Assembly: GCF_007845645.1 (NCBI RefSeq)
Contig: NZ_VCQV01000022.1
Location: 1 to 64,000, forward strand
Direction of reading: 5' to 3'
Length of the DNA stretch: 64,000 nucleotides
Source: Leekyejoonella antrihumi
GTDB lineage: Bacteria; Actinomycetota; Actinomycetes; Actinomycetales; Dermatophilaceae
In this document: positions 8,429 to 17,609 of the stretch, in pieces
How the letters are laid out: every line of letters begins with the position of its first letter
Numbering within the stretch: the stretch's first letter is position 1
Translations under genes and position numbers: made by a program
The notes under the pieces: generated by a model
Databases searched by the model: none
What the model was told of the DNA's origin: nothing
Seen by the model: only the letters and a program-made list of their open reading frames with translations

Positions 8429-9781
8429 TCAGGGTTGGACGTTCACCGACTTGTCGTTCTTCAACGCGTCGAACATTGCGAGCGCCTTGGTGCGGTCCCA
8501 TTGCACCGCGTCCTGGCCGTCCACGAAGTAGTTGGCGTTCCCGATCGGCACCTGCACGGAGTTGCCGCCGTTGGTGATGCCCTTGATGGTCCACATGATC
8601 TTCAGCGCGGTAAGGGGCGACATCCCCTTGTTGACCGCGATGCCCTGGGCGCCGGACTCGCCGATGCTCTTCAGCCGCCACGGCACCAGCAGGCGACTGG
8701 GGCTGGCGACCTTCTTCATCAGGGCAGCGAGGAACTCTCGCTGGTGCTGCACTCGGGCCAGGTCGCCGGTGGCGAACGCATGTCGAGAGCGGACATAGCC
8801 CAGCGCATTGGCCCCGTCCAGGACCTGGCAGCCCTTGGGCAGGTTGATGTGGGCGTAGGAGTCCTTGACCGCCTCAGGGAGGCACATTCGCACCCCGCCT
8901 ACGGCATTGACGACACCGGCGAACCCGCCGAAGCCGATCTCCATGTAGTCGTCGATGCGCAGGCCGGTGGAATTCTCGATGGTCTGGACCAGCAGTTTGC
9001 CGCCGCCATAGGTGAAGGACGAGTTGATCTTGCCGCTGCCGTGCCCGGGGATCGGCACCCAACTGTCACGCGGCACGCTGACCAGCGTCGGGGATCCGCT
9101 GGCCGGCATGTGCAGGATCATGATCGAGTCCGTGTGTGCGGCTCCGGCCGACACGTTGCTGCCGCCGGTGCCCAGCTTGTGGGCCTGCGCGGAGGTGAGC
9201 CCGGCGCGTGAGTCAGACCCGACCAGCACCACGTTGGTGCCCTTGCCCGCCGGAGGACGGTTGCTGGTGGGAATGGCATCCACCTTGGCCACCTTGCCCC
9301 ATATCGCGTAGCCGGCGTAGAGCAGACCGCCGATCCACAGAGCCAGGATCACGACGAGCGCAAGCAGGCCTCGGCGCCACGGATGCTTCCGTCGGCGGCG
9401 CGGCGGTGCTTCGCGCCGGCCACCTCGGCCATCGTCATACCCGGCCCGCGGACCGCCGGGACCCCCGCCCACCGGGCGCTGACGTGCTGGGCCGCTACGC
9501 GGTGGTGCGCCGCGCCCGGGCGCGGCGCTCGTGCCTCCACGGCTTCCGGCCGGCATCGCCCGGGTGGCGTCGTCCCGTTGGGGGTGCCTCTCGCCTGCGG
9601 GGGGCTGCCCGCCGGAACCGCGCGGCGGCCGCTGGGGGAGCCGCCCGGCGCGCTGTTCCGACCCTGGACGGCGGACCGGAATCTGTTGCGGTTCCTCGGC
9701 GGGGCGTCGGGCTTCGCGGCGAGGCCGTCGGGCCCCGCCGCGGCGCGTGTCGACGGTGTAGGCGTCATCGTCATCGGACAT
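8429..9781 (-). CDS. LytR-CpsA-Psr (LCP) family cell-wall glycopolymer ligase
   Basis: 450 residues from ATG 9781 (MSDDDDAYTVDTRRG). The cytoplasmic N-terminus (~1-145) is long, low-complexity and rich in Arg, Pro and Gly. One transmembrane helix (GLLALVVILALWIGGLLYAG) is followed by an extracellular LCP domain: NVVLVGSDSRAG, HTDSIMILHM, VSVPRDSWVPIPG, KINSSFTYGG, and GYVRSRHAFATGDLARVQHQ with the conserved Arg residues. LCP enzymes move polyprenyl-phosphate-linked glycopolymers onto peptidoglycan or arabinogalactan-like acceptors. Its place beside a glycosyltransferase, an ABC exporter and the nonulosonate island fits attachment of the polymer made there. It is divergent from the glycosyltransferase at 9804. 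Confidence 0.9.
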   Translation of the reverse strand: MSDDDDAYTVDTRRGGARRPRREARRPAEEPQQIPVRRPGSEQRAGRLPQRPPRGSGGQPPAGERHPQRDDATRAMPAGSRGGTSAAPGRGAPPRSGPARQRPVGGGPGGPRAGYDDGRGGRREAPPRRRRKHPWRRGLLALVVILALWIGGLLYAGYAIWGKVAKVDAIPTSNRPPAGKGTNVVLVGSDSRAGLTSAQAHKLGTGGSNVSAGAAHTDSIMILHMPASGSPTLVSVPRDSWVPIPGHGSGKINSSFTYGGGKLLVQTIENSTGLRIDDYMEIGFGGFAGVVNAVGGVRMCLPEAVKDSYAHINLPKGCQVLDGANALGYVRSRHAFATGDLARVQHQREFLAALMKKVASPSRLLVPWRLKSIGESGAQGIAVNKGMSPLTALKIMWTIKGITNGGNSVQVPIGNANYFVDGQDAVQWDRTKALAMFDALKNDKSVNVQP

Positions 9782-9803
9782 CGCGCCAGAGTAACCCGGC
9801 CAG

Positions 9804-10886
9804 ATGAGTGATCCGCTCAGCCGCGCATGTAGCCTGGCGCTCGTGTCGAGCGCTGATTCCTCCCCGCTACAGGGTATTTCGGTGGTGATGCCGATCCTCA
9901 ACGAGGAGCGTCATCTCGCCGAGGCGGTTCAGGCCGTCTTGAACCAGGACTGGGACGGGCCGCTGGAGCTGATCCTGGCCCTCGGTCCCTCGACCGACGG
10001 GACGCGCACGGTGGCAACGCGGCTGCGTGACGCGGATCACCGCATACGCCTGGTCGACAACCCGTCCGGACGCACGCCAGACGGGCTGAACGCCGCGCTC
10101 GCGGTTGCCGACTACGACGTTGTATGCCGTGTCGACGGGCACGGCATCCTCTCGGCCGGATACCTGCGAACCGCCGCGCGCACGCTCGAGGAGACCGGGG
10201 CGGCCAACGTCGGCGGCATCATGGACGCTCAAGGCAGCACGCCGTTCGAGCGTGCCGTCGCCGTCGCGATGAAGTCCAAGATCGGCGTCGGTGGAGCGAA
10301 GTTCAAGCTCGGTGGCGAGGCCGGCCCGGCGGAGACGGTGTATCTCGGTGTATTCCGGCGCGAGTGGCTGCGTCGCGTCGGCGGCTACGACCCGAGGTTC
10401 AGCAGGGCACAGGACTGGGAGATGAACTACCGGATCCGAGCGCAGGGCGGGCTGGTCTGGTTCACTCCGGACCTGCGGGTGGACTATCGGCCACGTGGCT
10501 CGTTCAGCGCACTGGCCAGCCAGTACAAGCAGTACGGCCAGTGGCGACGGGTGGTTGCACGGCAGCACAAGGGATCGTTGAACGCAAGGTACCTCGCGCC
10601 ACCGACTGCGCTGGCCGGTGTCGTCGTCGGGTCTGTTGGCGGACTGTTCTGGCGGCCCCTATGGGTGATTCCTGCCGCATATGGGGCTGCGGTCACCACG
10701 GGTGGGCTGGCCATCTCCACAGGTCAGGACTCGGCGGTAAGCCTGCGGGTTCCTGCTGTTTTGGCCACGATGCACATGGCATGGGGCTGGGGTTTCCTCA
10801 CCAGCAGAATCCGGCTCACCGACGATCTTCCGGCGGCTTCCAGCGTCGGAAGGATAGCCTGTCTCGGCCCCGTTCCGGATCGGTAG
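9804..10886 (+). CDS. family 2 glycosyltransferase (ExoA-like)
   Basis: 360 residues. The N-terminal GT-A domain has ISVVMPILNEERHLAEAV, DGPLELILALGPSTDGT, a nucleotide/metal motif around CRVDGHG, and the acceptor-side motif RAQDWEMNYRIRAQGG, replacing the common ED motif. The C-terminal third holds hydrophobic segments (~275-300 and ~305-335) typical of membrane-associated ExoA-type enzymes that extend lipid-linked glycans. ATG 9804 or GTG 9843 are possible starts; the domain itself begins near residue 24. It lies 22 bases from the divergent LCP start and 15 bases before the wzm-like gene, so it is probably cotranscribed with the exporter. Confidence 0.85.
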   Translation: MSDPLSRACSLALVSSADSSPLQGISVVMPILNEERHLAEAVQAVLNQDWDGPLELILALGPSTDGTRTVATRLRDADHRIRLVDNPSGRTPDGLNAALAVADYDVVCRVDGHGILSAGYLRTAARTLEETGAANVGGIMDAQGSTPFERAVAVAMKSKIGVGGAKFKLGGEAGPAETVYLGVFRREWLRRVGGYDPRFSRAQDWEMNYRIRAQGGLVWFTPDLRVDYRPRGSFSALASQYKQYGQWRRVVARQHKGSLNARYLAPPTALAGVVVGSVGGLFWRPLWVIPAAYGAAVTTGGLAISTGQDSAVSLRVPAVLATMHMAWGWGFLTSRIRLTDDLPAASSVGRIACLGPVPDR

Positions 10887-10901
10887 CACGGCAAGGATGA
10901 G

Positions 10902-11741
10902 ATGTCAGTAGCGATGCGTATACGACGCATGGTCGAATTCCGCAGGGTTTTGGTGATCCTCGTGCGGCGCGACCTGCGCGTGCGGTACGCCCGTAGTTGG
11001 TTGGGTTACGTCTGGACGCTCATCGACCCCCTCGCCATGTCACTGGTCTACGCTTTCGTTTTCGGGGTGATCTACGGAGTGAAGGCCAACGGGAACGCGT
11101 CGATCAATGCGCGTACCGATGGCATCGATATTGTGCTGTTCGTGGTCTCCGGTCTGCTTGCCTGGAACTGGTTCAACATGTGCATCAACGAGACCGCACG
11201 CGCCCTGTCGGCTGAACGCCTGTTGGTCCGCTCCACGAACATTCCCCGCGAGATGTGGGTGGTGCGGGTTGTGCTGTCTAAGGGGATCGAGCACCTGATG
11301 TCGATGCCGATCTACGGCGCGTTCATCCTGTACTTTCTCCTCCGAGGCGAGGTGCACGTCAACTGGGAACTGGTCTATATCATCCCGGCCCTGGTGATCC
11401 AGCTGATTCTATGTATAGGCATGGGCCTGGTCATGGCCCCGGTCACCGCGATGGTTGACGACTTCATTCGCGTTGTGCGGATCGTGCTGCGGATGGGCTT
11501 CTACCTGACCCCGGTCGTCTACTCGGCCAACTATCTGGGCACGAAGCTGCCCTGGGCCATGCATCTGCAGCAGCTCAACCCGCTGACCGGGATAATCGAC
11601 ATGTACCGATGTGGGATCACAAGTCATTACACGCCCGACTACCACGCGTGGATCTTCTCGATCCTCGTCTCGCTGGCGTGGTTGTTCTTCGGGATGTGGG
11701 TGTTCCGCAAGCTCGAGCCGGCCATCCTGAAGGAGATCTGA
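10902..11741 (+). CDS. ABC-2 type polysaccharide export permease (Wzm-like)
   Basis: 279 residues with about six transmembrane helices. It has the ABC-2 polysaccharide permease pattern: LVRRDLRVRYARSWLGYVWT before the first helix, FSGLLAWN-type sequence (VVSGLLAWNWFNMCINE), and a C-terminal MDMYR-like segment (NPLTGIIDMYRCGI). Such permeases, with a Wzt ATPase, export complete undecaprenyl-linked polysaccharides such as teichoic acids or O-antigens. The ATPase gene starts 1 base after its stop. The nearest candidate cargo is the nonulosonate-containing polymer coded downstream, an inference from position. Confidence 0.88.
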   Translation: MSVAMRIRRMVEFRRVLVILVRRDLRVRYARSWLGYVWTLIDPLAMSLVYAFVFGVIYGVKANGNASINARTDGIDIVLFVVSGLLAWNWFNMCINETARALSAERLLVRSTNIPREMWVVRVVLSKGIEHLMSMPIYGAFILYFLLRGEVHVNWELVYIIPALVIQLILCIGMGLVMAPVTAMVDDFIRVVRIVLRMGFYLTPVVYSANYLGTKLPWAMHLQQLNPLTGIIDMYRCGITSHYTPDYHAWIFSILVSLAWLFFGMWVFRKLEPAILKEI

Positions 11742-11742
11742 C

Positions 11743-12633
11743 ATGGCCGTTGCATGGAGAACGAAACCTGGCGAGCCCGTGATCGAGGTAAAGAACCTCG
11801 GTGTCGAGTTCCTTCGTGGCCGTAGGCGCAATCTGTCGCTGCGCGAGATTGTGTACCGGCGACAGGCGACGCACGTCAAGGACACCTTTTGGGCGCTACG
11901 GGATCTTTCCTTCACCGTGGGCCGTGGCGAGGCGGTCGGCCTGGTCGGAGCGAATGGCGGCGGCAAGTCGACGCTGCTGAAGATGATCGCAGGCACCCTG
12001 TTGCCTGACGAGGGTTCGGTCGAGACCAAGGAGGGTGTCGCTCCCCTGATCGAACTCACTGGAGGCTTCATCGGTGAGTTGTCGGCGCGCGAGAACATCT
12101 ACCTGACCGCGGGACTTCACGGGATGTCGACCCGAGCAATTGACGAGCGCTTCGAGGAGATCGTCGACTTCGCGGGTCCACAGGTCCGCGCCGGCCTCAA
12201 CCTGCCCTTTCGGCACTTCTCTTCCGGTATGCAGGCCCGCCTCGGCTTCGGTGTGATTACCTGCCTCGACGAGCCGATCCTTCTGGTCGACGAAGTACTG
12301 GCGGTGGGTGATGTGGCCTTCCGGGAGAAGTGCTATGACCGAATGGAGGTGTTGTTGGAGGAGGGGCGCACTCTCTTTCTCGTCTCGCACTCCGCTGCCG
12401 ACCTCATGCGCTTCTGCACCCGAGGGATCTTTCTCAGGCAAGGTCAGTTGGTCGATGACGGCCCGATGGACCTGATCATGGAGCAATACATGCACGACAC
12501 TATGGGCGACCGCTACACACCTCCGACGCCGGAGGAGCGAGAGGAAGAGCGACAGAAGCGCGAGCAGGCCAAGGAAGAGCGTCGACTGGCTCGGCACGCC
12601 ACGCGCGAGCAGCAACAGGTCCGGAATAACTAG
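11743..12633 (+). CDS. ABC transporter ATPase for polysaccharide export (Wzt-like)
   Basis: 296 residues. Walker A is GANGGGKST (Gly where Pro or Ala is common), Q-loop region LIELTGGFIGELSARENIYL, signature FSSGMQARLGF, Walker B ILLVDEVLAVGD, and H-loop LFLVSHS. GELSARENIYLT and DEVLAVGD are diagnostic of the teichoic acid/O-antigen exporter subgroup. There is no extended C-terminal carbohydrate-binding domain; the last ~50 residues are a charged Glu/Arg-rich tail. It energises the permease coded immediately upstream. Its start ATG 11743 is one base after the permease stop, so the pair is almost certainly cotranslated. Confidence 0.92.
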   Translation: MAVAWRTKPGEPVIEVKNLGVEFLRGRRRNLSLREIVYRRQATHVKDTFWALRDLSFTVGRGEAVGLVGANGGGKSTLLKMIAGTLLPDEGSVETKEGVAPLIELTGGFIGELSARENIYLTAGLHGMSTRAIDERFEEIVDFAGPQVRAGLNLPFRHFSSGMQARLGFGVITCLDEPILLVDEVLAVGDVAFREKCYDRMEVLLEEGRTLFLVSHSAADLMRFCTRGIFLRQGQLVDDGPMDLIMEQYMHDTMGDRYTPPTPEEREEERQKREQAKEERRLARHATREQQQVRNN

Positions 12634-12651
12634 GGACCGGCCGCCTTCACG

Positions 12652-13284
12652 TCAGGCAGTGCGCAATGTGGGTCCTGTCTTGGCGCGGACCTCATCCTCT
12701 GTGGCGCCCGGTGCGAGCTCGCGCAGTACCAGTCCCTGACCGGTGACGTCGATGACGGCGAGATCGGTGATGATGCGCTGCACCACGCCCTTGCCGGTCA
12801 GCGGCAGGGTGCATTTTTCGAGGATCTTCGGGGACCCGTCCTTGGCTGTGTGGTCCATCAGCACGATGACCTTCTTGGCACCGTGCACAAGGTCCATCGC
12901 CCCGCCCATGCCCTTGATCATCTTGCCGGGAATCATCCAGTTGGCGATGTCGCCGTCGGCCGAAACCTGCATGGCGCCGAGAATCGCGGCGTCGACCTTG
13001 CCGCCGCGGATCATCCCGAAGCTGGTGGCAGAGTCGAAGATCGACGCCCCCGGGCGAAGCGTCACGGTCTCCTTGCCGGCGTTGATCAGGTCGGGGTCCT
13101 CGTGCCCGGCGATCGGGTATGCCCCCACACCGAGCAGGCCGTTTTCGGACTGCAGCACCAGCTCGACGTCGTCGGCAACGTAGTTGGGCACGAGTGTCGG
13201 CATACCGATCCCGAGGTTGACGTAGTCACCGTCCTGCAGCTCTCGCGCGGCGCGGGCGGCCATTTCATCGCGGGTCCGTGGCAT
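12652..13284 (-). CDS. scoB: 3-oxoacid CoA-transferase subunit B
   Basis: 210 residues. Family signatures: [13 protein letters not shown], the catalytic Glu motif [36 protein letters not shown], and [16 protein letters not shown]. Together with subunit A it transfers CoA between succinyl-CoA and acetoacetate or a related 3-oxoacid. It is translated leftward from ATG 13284, 3 bases after the stop of subunit A. It sits just outside the nonulosonate island. The possible supply of acetoacetyl groups to the nearby ACP cassette is only a speculation. Confidence 0.93.
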   Translation of the reverse strand: MPRTRDEMAARAARELQDGDYVNLGIGMPTLVPNYVADDVELVLQSENGLLGVGAYPIAGHEDPDLINAGKETVTLRPGASIFDSATSFGMIRGGKVDAAILGAMQVSADGDIANWMIPGKMIKGMGGAMDLVHGAKKVIVLMDHTAKDGSPKILEKCTLPLTGKGVVQRIITDLAVIDVTGQGLVLRELAPGATEDEVRAKTGPTLRTA

Positions 13285-13287
13285 GCT

Positions 13288-14058
13288 TCAGGCCTTCCTG
13301 GTGGTGCGTCGTTCGATCCGTTTGTCATCGACCTGCTCGGCGCTCAGCGGCAGCACACGGTGCACGTAGATGCCGGGTAGGTGAACCTGGTCGGGGTCCA
13401 GTTCACCCGGCTCGACCAGCTCCTCTACCTCCGCGACCGTGATCGTGCCGGCCATCGCCGCCAGCGGGTTGAAGTTGCGCGAGCTCTTGTTGAAGACCAG
13501 GTTGCCGTGCCGGTCGCCCTTGGCAGCACGAACCAGTGCGAAGTCGGTGACAATCGCCTCCTCGAGGCAGAACGTGCGAGCGCGCCCTGCGAGGGTGAAC
13601 TCGCGGGTCTCCTTGGCGGGAGAGGCGACCTCGACACCGCCATCCGGCGAGTACTTCCACGGCATCCCGCCGTCGGCGACCTGGGTGCCCACTCCGCTGG
13701 CGGTGTAGAACGCGGGAATGCCGGCACCCCCAGCACGCAACTTCTCCGCGAGCGTGCCCTGTGGGGTGAGCTCGACTCGTAACTCACCTTGGAGGAACTG
13801 CCGCGCGAACTCCTTGTTCTCGCCGACGTAGGAGGCGATCATCCGAGTGATGCGCCTGTCCCTCAGAAGAATCCCGAGACCCCAGTCATCCACCCCGCAG
13901 TTGTTGGAGACGACGGTGAGGTCATCTGCGCCCTGGTCATGGAGTGCCTTGAGGAGCACACTCGGTATACCGCAGAGGCCGAAGCCGCCAACGGCCAGCG
14001 ACGCCCCGGAGGAAATGTCTGCAACGGCATCGGTTGCGTAAGAGACGACTTTGTCCAT
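13288..14058 (-). CDS. scoA: 3-oxoacid CoA-transferase subunit A
   Basis: 256 residues from ATG 14058 (MDKVVSYATDAV). Visible motifs are GGFGLCGIPSVLL, VSNNCGVDDWGLG, SYVGENKEFARQF, TPQGTLAEKLRAGGAGIPAFYT, and KGDRHGNLVFNKSSRNFNPLAA, all typical of the alpha subunit of succinyl-CoA:3-oxoacid CoA-transferase. An in-frame ATG at 14085 would add nine residues but is less like family N-termini. It is coupled tightly to scoB. The enzyme opens ketone-body or acetoacetate use. The neighbouring methyltransferase gene is divergent, with about 150 bases between the starts. Confidence 0.93.
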   Translation of the reverse strand: MDKVVSYATDAVADISSGASLAVGGFGLCGIPSVLLKALHDQGADDLTVVSNNCGVDDWGLGILLRDRRITRMIASYVGENKEFARQFLQGELRVELTPQGTLAEKLRAGGAGIPAFYTASGVGTQVADGGMPWKYSPDGGVEVASPAKETREFTLAGRARTFCLEEAIVTDFALVRAAKGDRHGNLVFNKSSRNFNPLAAMAGTITVAEVEELVEPGELDPDQVHLPGIYVHRVLPLSAEQVDDKRIERRTTRKA

Positions 14059-14206
14059 GCTCGGGACTCTAGCCGTCCTGCTCACGCAACCTTCCGTTCG
14101 GGTCTGAGCTCGTGAAGAGGTAGGGCGTCATTGTGCTTCGACGTGGCTTCCGGCCTCAGAGATGATCCGTCGGTAGTCTGACGGGACAACAGCTCAGGAG
14201 GCCGCT

Positions 14207-15253
14207 TTGAGACATGGTTCACGCCAGGCGTGGAACGCCCTGACAGATCGCTCGCTGGCAGGCATCAAGAGCGCTGATCCGGTGTATCGGCCGACGAACT
14301 TCTGGGGACCTGGTCTGGAGCAGCTGCTCGCCGACATGAGTACCCACGGGTTGGAGAAGTTCAAGTCCTGGCCGAGCGCACGAGTCTGGTTCTATCCGAC
14401 CTACGGCAGCGGATTCAGCGAGGCGATGATCAAGGAGTTGACCGAACACAGCCGCACGATCAACTCCCGCACCAATCCCGGTTTCATCTTCTCCGCGCTG
14501 TCCGGCGGGTACGAGGCACGCCGCGACTTCGATGCAGCCTGCCTCGCCTGGAACCAGGACCGCTGGCCAATGGACTTGTTCGGCTACGGCGAGAGCGAGA
14601 TCGGCCAACGTCCGCAGGGATTTTCCGTGCTGGAGCCGGGGCCCTTGAAGTACGGCCGAGCGTACGCCAACTATCTGCTGTGCCTCGCGGCCCTGTCCAA
14701 TCACGTCGATAAACCACAGACCTCGTTCCTTGAGATCGGTGGCGGGTACGGCGTCCTGGGCGAGATCGTCATGTCACGAGACCAGCGGGCGCGCTACGTG
14801 GATCTGGATATCCCACCACTGCTGACGGTAGCGTCCTATTACCTGACCGAGCTGTTCGGCCAGACGAAGGTGCGCGTTTTCAACGAGGACGTGCCGAGCA
14901 GCGGACCCATCGAGCTGTCATCATCGGCTGTGCTGCCCAACTGGCGCATCGACGACGTGCACGGTGACTTCGACGTCTTTGTGAACTCGTTCTCCTTCCA
15001 AGAGATGGAGCCGCCGGTCGTCGACCACTACATCAGTGCGGTCTGCGACAAGGGAGTGCGGTACGCGGTCTCACTCAACTCCCGCAACGGCAAGCCGAAG
15101 GCGGCGTCCGCAGGGGACTGGGGCGCGCTGGATCCGGTGAGGTCGGCGGACATCGTCAAGATGTTCGAGCGGCGCGGCTATTCGCTGCTGAGTCAGTACG
15201 ACCAGCCGTTGATCCGCGGGGCGGCCCAACTGGTGATCCTCAAGCGAGACTGA
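14207..15253 (+). CDS. putative sugar O-methyltransferase
   Basis: 348 residues. The central SAM-binding motif is FLEIGGGYGVLGEIV (residues ~177-192), followed by RYVDLDIPPLLTVASYYL and the late motif DFDVFVNSFSFQEME. The long N-terminal region (~1-170) with PTNFWGPG and FGYGESEIGQRPQGF is typical of the putative sugar O-methyltransferase family found in surface-polysaccharide clusters. TTG 14207 is chosen because CAGGAGG lies 5 bases upstream. It is the first rightward gene of the glycan island and convergent with the TIGR03089 gene. The sugar it methylates is unknown. Confidence 0.75.
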   Translation: MRHGSRQAWNALTDRSLAGIKSADPVYRPTNFWGPGLEQLLADMSTHGLEKFKSWPSARVWFYPTYGSGFSEAMIKELTEHSRTINSRTNPGFIFSALSGGYEARRDFDAACLAWNQDRWPMDLFGYGESEIGQRPQGFSVLEPGPLKYGRAYANYLLCLAALSNHVDKPQTSFLEIGGGYGVLGEIVMSRDQRARYVDLDIPPLLTVASYYLTELFGQTKVRVFNEDVPSSGPIELSSSAVLPNWRIDDVHGDFDVFVNSFSFQEMEPPVVDHYISAVCDKGVRYAVSLNSRNGKPKAASAGDWGALDPVRSADIVKMFERRGYSLLSQYDQPLIRGAAQLVILKRD

Positions 15254-15290
15254 CCAAAAAACGGCCACAGAATGCTGGCTCAGCCAACCG
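15251..15290 (-). terminator. possible intrinsic terminator after the TIGR03089 gene
   Basis: On the reverse strand AACGG near the end of the coding sequence can pair with CCGTT, which runs into six T residues (the A run at 15255-15260 on the plus strand). The loop between them is long and holds a small GGCTGAGCC dyad. The T run makes this one of the few classical-looking terminators in the window, but the stem is short. Confidence 0.35.
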
Positions 15291-15981
15291 TTGGTGTCGC
15301 TCCCTCAATCTGCAACCGCCGGTCCAGCATCATGGCGTCGGGATCGCGGATGAGCAGCACGGATCCATCTGCGGCCCACGTGTCGAGGGCGCCGCGCAGC
15401 ACTGCTGCGGCGTCGACGACGTTGAGGTACCTCCTGCGCCGATCTCGTGCGGCGGGCACGCTCACCAGGTCCCGATAGGTTGTCCGAATCCCGCCGGCGA
15501 TAAGTGCAGTATCCGAATCTTCGGGGCTGGCCCAGGCATCGAAGTGGTCGGCATAGGTTGACAGTTCGGCCGCCTCGTCCAGCGCACCGGACGGCAGCGG
15601 GTTGGGGCTCATTCGTGCCAGCGCCGCAAGCGTGACCAGGATGAGATCACCGGTCCCGGCCCGGGAGGGGTCATCGGTGACCAGAATGTCGGCATTGGTC
15701 ACGCCGTCCAACGTCACGGTCGCGCCAACCGCCCAGCCCGCCATTGCCCAGTAGAGAGTGCGCCAGTGTTGTGGGGGAAGGTCAAGACCGATGGTGGTGC
15801 CCGGCGCGGCCTCGAACTCGTCCTGTAGTAGGTTGGCCGCCTTGGCAATCCAGTTGGCAAACACTTTGGCAGACAGTTCGATTCGCTCGCCGCGGGTTTG
15901 GCCCGGCGTGTCGTCGTAGAAGGTGACGCGCGGCGCGGTTTCATCCTGGCGGATCAGTGCGAGGACGTCGGCTGGTGTCAT
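15280..15981 (-). CDS. TIGR03089 family protein
   Basis: 233 residues. Matches the actinobacterial TIGR03089 family, whose members look like a truncated AMP-binding (acyl-CoA synthetase-like) N-terminal domain without the P-loop: TFYDDTPGQTRGERIELSAKVFANWIAKAANLL, GLDLPPQHWRTLYWAMAGWAVGATV, then DILVTDDPS. The biochemical role is unknown. In M. tuberculosis the relative (Rv3268, from memory) sits next to an LCP gene; here the island lies between the two. Its ATG at 15981 overlaps the stop of the cytidylyltransferase fusion in ATGA, so it is cotranslated with that nonulosonate gene. Confidence 0.75.
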   Translation of the reverse strand: MTPADVLALIRQDETAPRVTFYDDTPGQTRGERIELSAKVFANWIAKAANLLQDEFEAAPGTTIGLDLPPQHWRTLYWAMAGWAVGATVTLDGVTNADILVTDDPSRAGTGDLILVTLAALARMSPNPLPSGALDEAAELSTYADHFDAWASPEDSDTALIAGGIRTTYRDLVSVPAARDRRRRYLNVVDAAAVLRGALDTWAADGSVLLIRDPDAMMLDRRLQIEGATPTVG

Positions 15982-17504
15982 CGGCCCGCCTCCGCCATCC
16001 GGTGATCGACCTGCGCGATCTGGTCAGCCGGTAAGGGCTCTGCAGCCATGAGCGTGAGGTCCTGTCGCAGCTGCTCGGTATTCGTGGCCCCGAGCGTTAC
16101 CGACGTGACGACGCCATGGCCGAGGACGTAACTGAGGCACAGGTCGGCCACATCCGCGCGGCCAAGCTCCGCGGACAGTGACTCCAGGGTTTTCGCTCCC
16201 TCCGCTGTCGGATCCAGCAGGGCACCCCCGGCGAAGGTGCTGTGGGTGCTGAGCACGATACCGCGCTCGATGAGGGCTTCGACGTGATCGCCCAGTCCCC
16301 CGGACAGCACATTGAATGGCAGCGTGAGGTAGTCCAGCCCCTCGAGTTCGAGCGCCATTGGGAGTTCGGCGGTTCGCTGCAGGCACACGCCGACCAGTCC
16401 GACGATGCCGTCGCCCTGGTATGCCCGTAGACGTGCCCAACCAGCGCCGCGGTCCCGGCAAGCGTCGGCGAGGGTTGGTAGCAGGGCCGCAGCAGCCTCG
16501 CGTCGGCCAAGCTCGGCAAAGGTTCGCTCCAGGCTGGTCTCGACCCGTAGGGCCGCAGCACCCTCCGTCAGGGGGGCGAGCCGGGAGATGACCTTCAGGC
16601 GGCGGGTCAACTGGGGCTCGACACCTGCGTGAAGTCTTCGTTCGGCCAGTTCCTGTGTTCGCCCCACTTCCACATGACTTACCCCACGCTCGACGGCAGC
16701 GGCCAGGATCGCGCGCACCTGGTCCGCGCTTGGTGCGGCCTGGCCGCTGAACTGGTCCGTTCCCAGGACCAACCGACTCTGGCGCAGGTGACCCTGGCCA
16801 CGTGAAGGCACAGTCGGACCGTCCACCCGGGCATCTCGGACGATACGGTCCATCAGTTCCGCCCAGGGCACTCGTACTGCGTCTGTGGTGCTGTCGAACA
16901 AGAGGCAGGCGCGGTCGAAGTCGCTGAGGGTGTCGACGGTGCACCGGTAGCGCGTCGGCTCGCCCGGGTTCTTTGCCGGGACGAAGAGCAGTTCACCCAA
17001 GGTGCGCCGCAGCCACGGAGTCACGTGCTCGCGGTCATATGCGTCCTGTGTTGTGGCCGCCGCGTCGCGAAGGGCCTGTACGGAGAACCCCTCCGCGCCG
17101 AGTCCTTCGGGGACCTGGTCAATGTCGACTCGTCCATAGGCATGTCCGGAGGCATCCATTGCGGCCAGCAGTTCGTCTACGAGGTCCGCGTCGGCGACAG
17201 GGTTGTCACCGGTCAGGCGGACGACACGGTCGGTCGGCGCCAGATCTGAGGTGGCCAGTACAAACCGAGCGAGCACATCGTCCAGCGGGCCACGAACGAC
17301 GGGGATCTTCACTCGGGCAAGATGATTGGCGATCAGGCTGTCGTAGTGCTCGTTGCTGGTAGCGACGACCACTTCGTGACCGGACCGGGATGCGCGGCGG
17401 GCAACCAGCTCGACGAGTGGCATCCCCCCGATCGACATCAAAGCCTTTCCCGGTAGTCGTGACGAGTTGAGACGTGACTGGATCACGATGCGGGTGCGTG
17501 GCAA
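15978..17504 (-). CDS. SpsF-type cytidylyltransferase fused to a degenerate aldo/keto-reductase domain (PseF role)
   Basis: 508 residues. Residues 1-~235 are an SpsF/NeuA-like nucleotidyltransferase: IVIQSRLNSSRLPGKAL (CTP loop), VATSNEHYD, VVRGPLDDVLARF, VRLTGDNPVADADLV. This would activate a nonulosonate as its CMP derivative. Residues ~245-508 have the aldo/keto-reductase outline (LVLGTDQFSG, SLERTFAELGR, PFNVLSGG, STHSTFAGGALL). However, the usual Asp-Tyr (DTAxxYG) is VEVGRTQ, the Lys is Arg in VISRL, and the LLLH His is missing, so the reductase is probably not catalytic. With PseB, C, H, G and I nearby this is the best PseF candidate. It is coupled to the TIGR03089 gene by ATGA. Confidence 0.78.
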   Translation of the reverse strand: MPRTRIVIQSRLNSSRLPGKALMSIGGMPLVELVARRASRSGHEVVVATSNEHYDSLIANHLARVKIPVVRGPLDDVLARFVLATSDLAPTDRVVRLTGDNPVADADLVDELLAAMDASGHAYGRVDIDQVPEGLGAEGFSVQALRDAAATTQDAYDREHVTPWLRRTLGELLFVPAKNPGEPTRYRCTVDTLSDFDRACLLFDSTTDAVRVPWAELMDRIVRDARVDGPTVPSRGQGHLRQSRLVLGTDQFSGQAAPSADQVRAILAAAVERGVSHVEVGRTQELAERRLHAGVEPQLTRRLKVISRLAPLTEGAAALRVETSLERTFAELGRREAAAALLPTLADACRDRGAGWARLRAYQGDGIVGLVGVCLQRTAELPMALELEGLDYLTLPFNVLSGGLGDHVEALIERGIVLSTHSTFAGGALLDPTAEGAKTLESLSAELGRADVADLCLSYVLGHGVVTSVTLGATNTEQLRQDLTLMAAEPLPADQIAQVDHRMAEAGR

Positions 17505-17609
17505 GACGACCTCCGATCGGGCTGAACGGGACGACTGCAGGTTACGTCACCACGGCAACATGGAAGTGGTGGTGGGCTGGCACTGAGGCAAGTGTGGTGC
17601 GTTGTGGTC

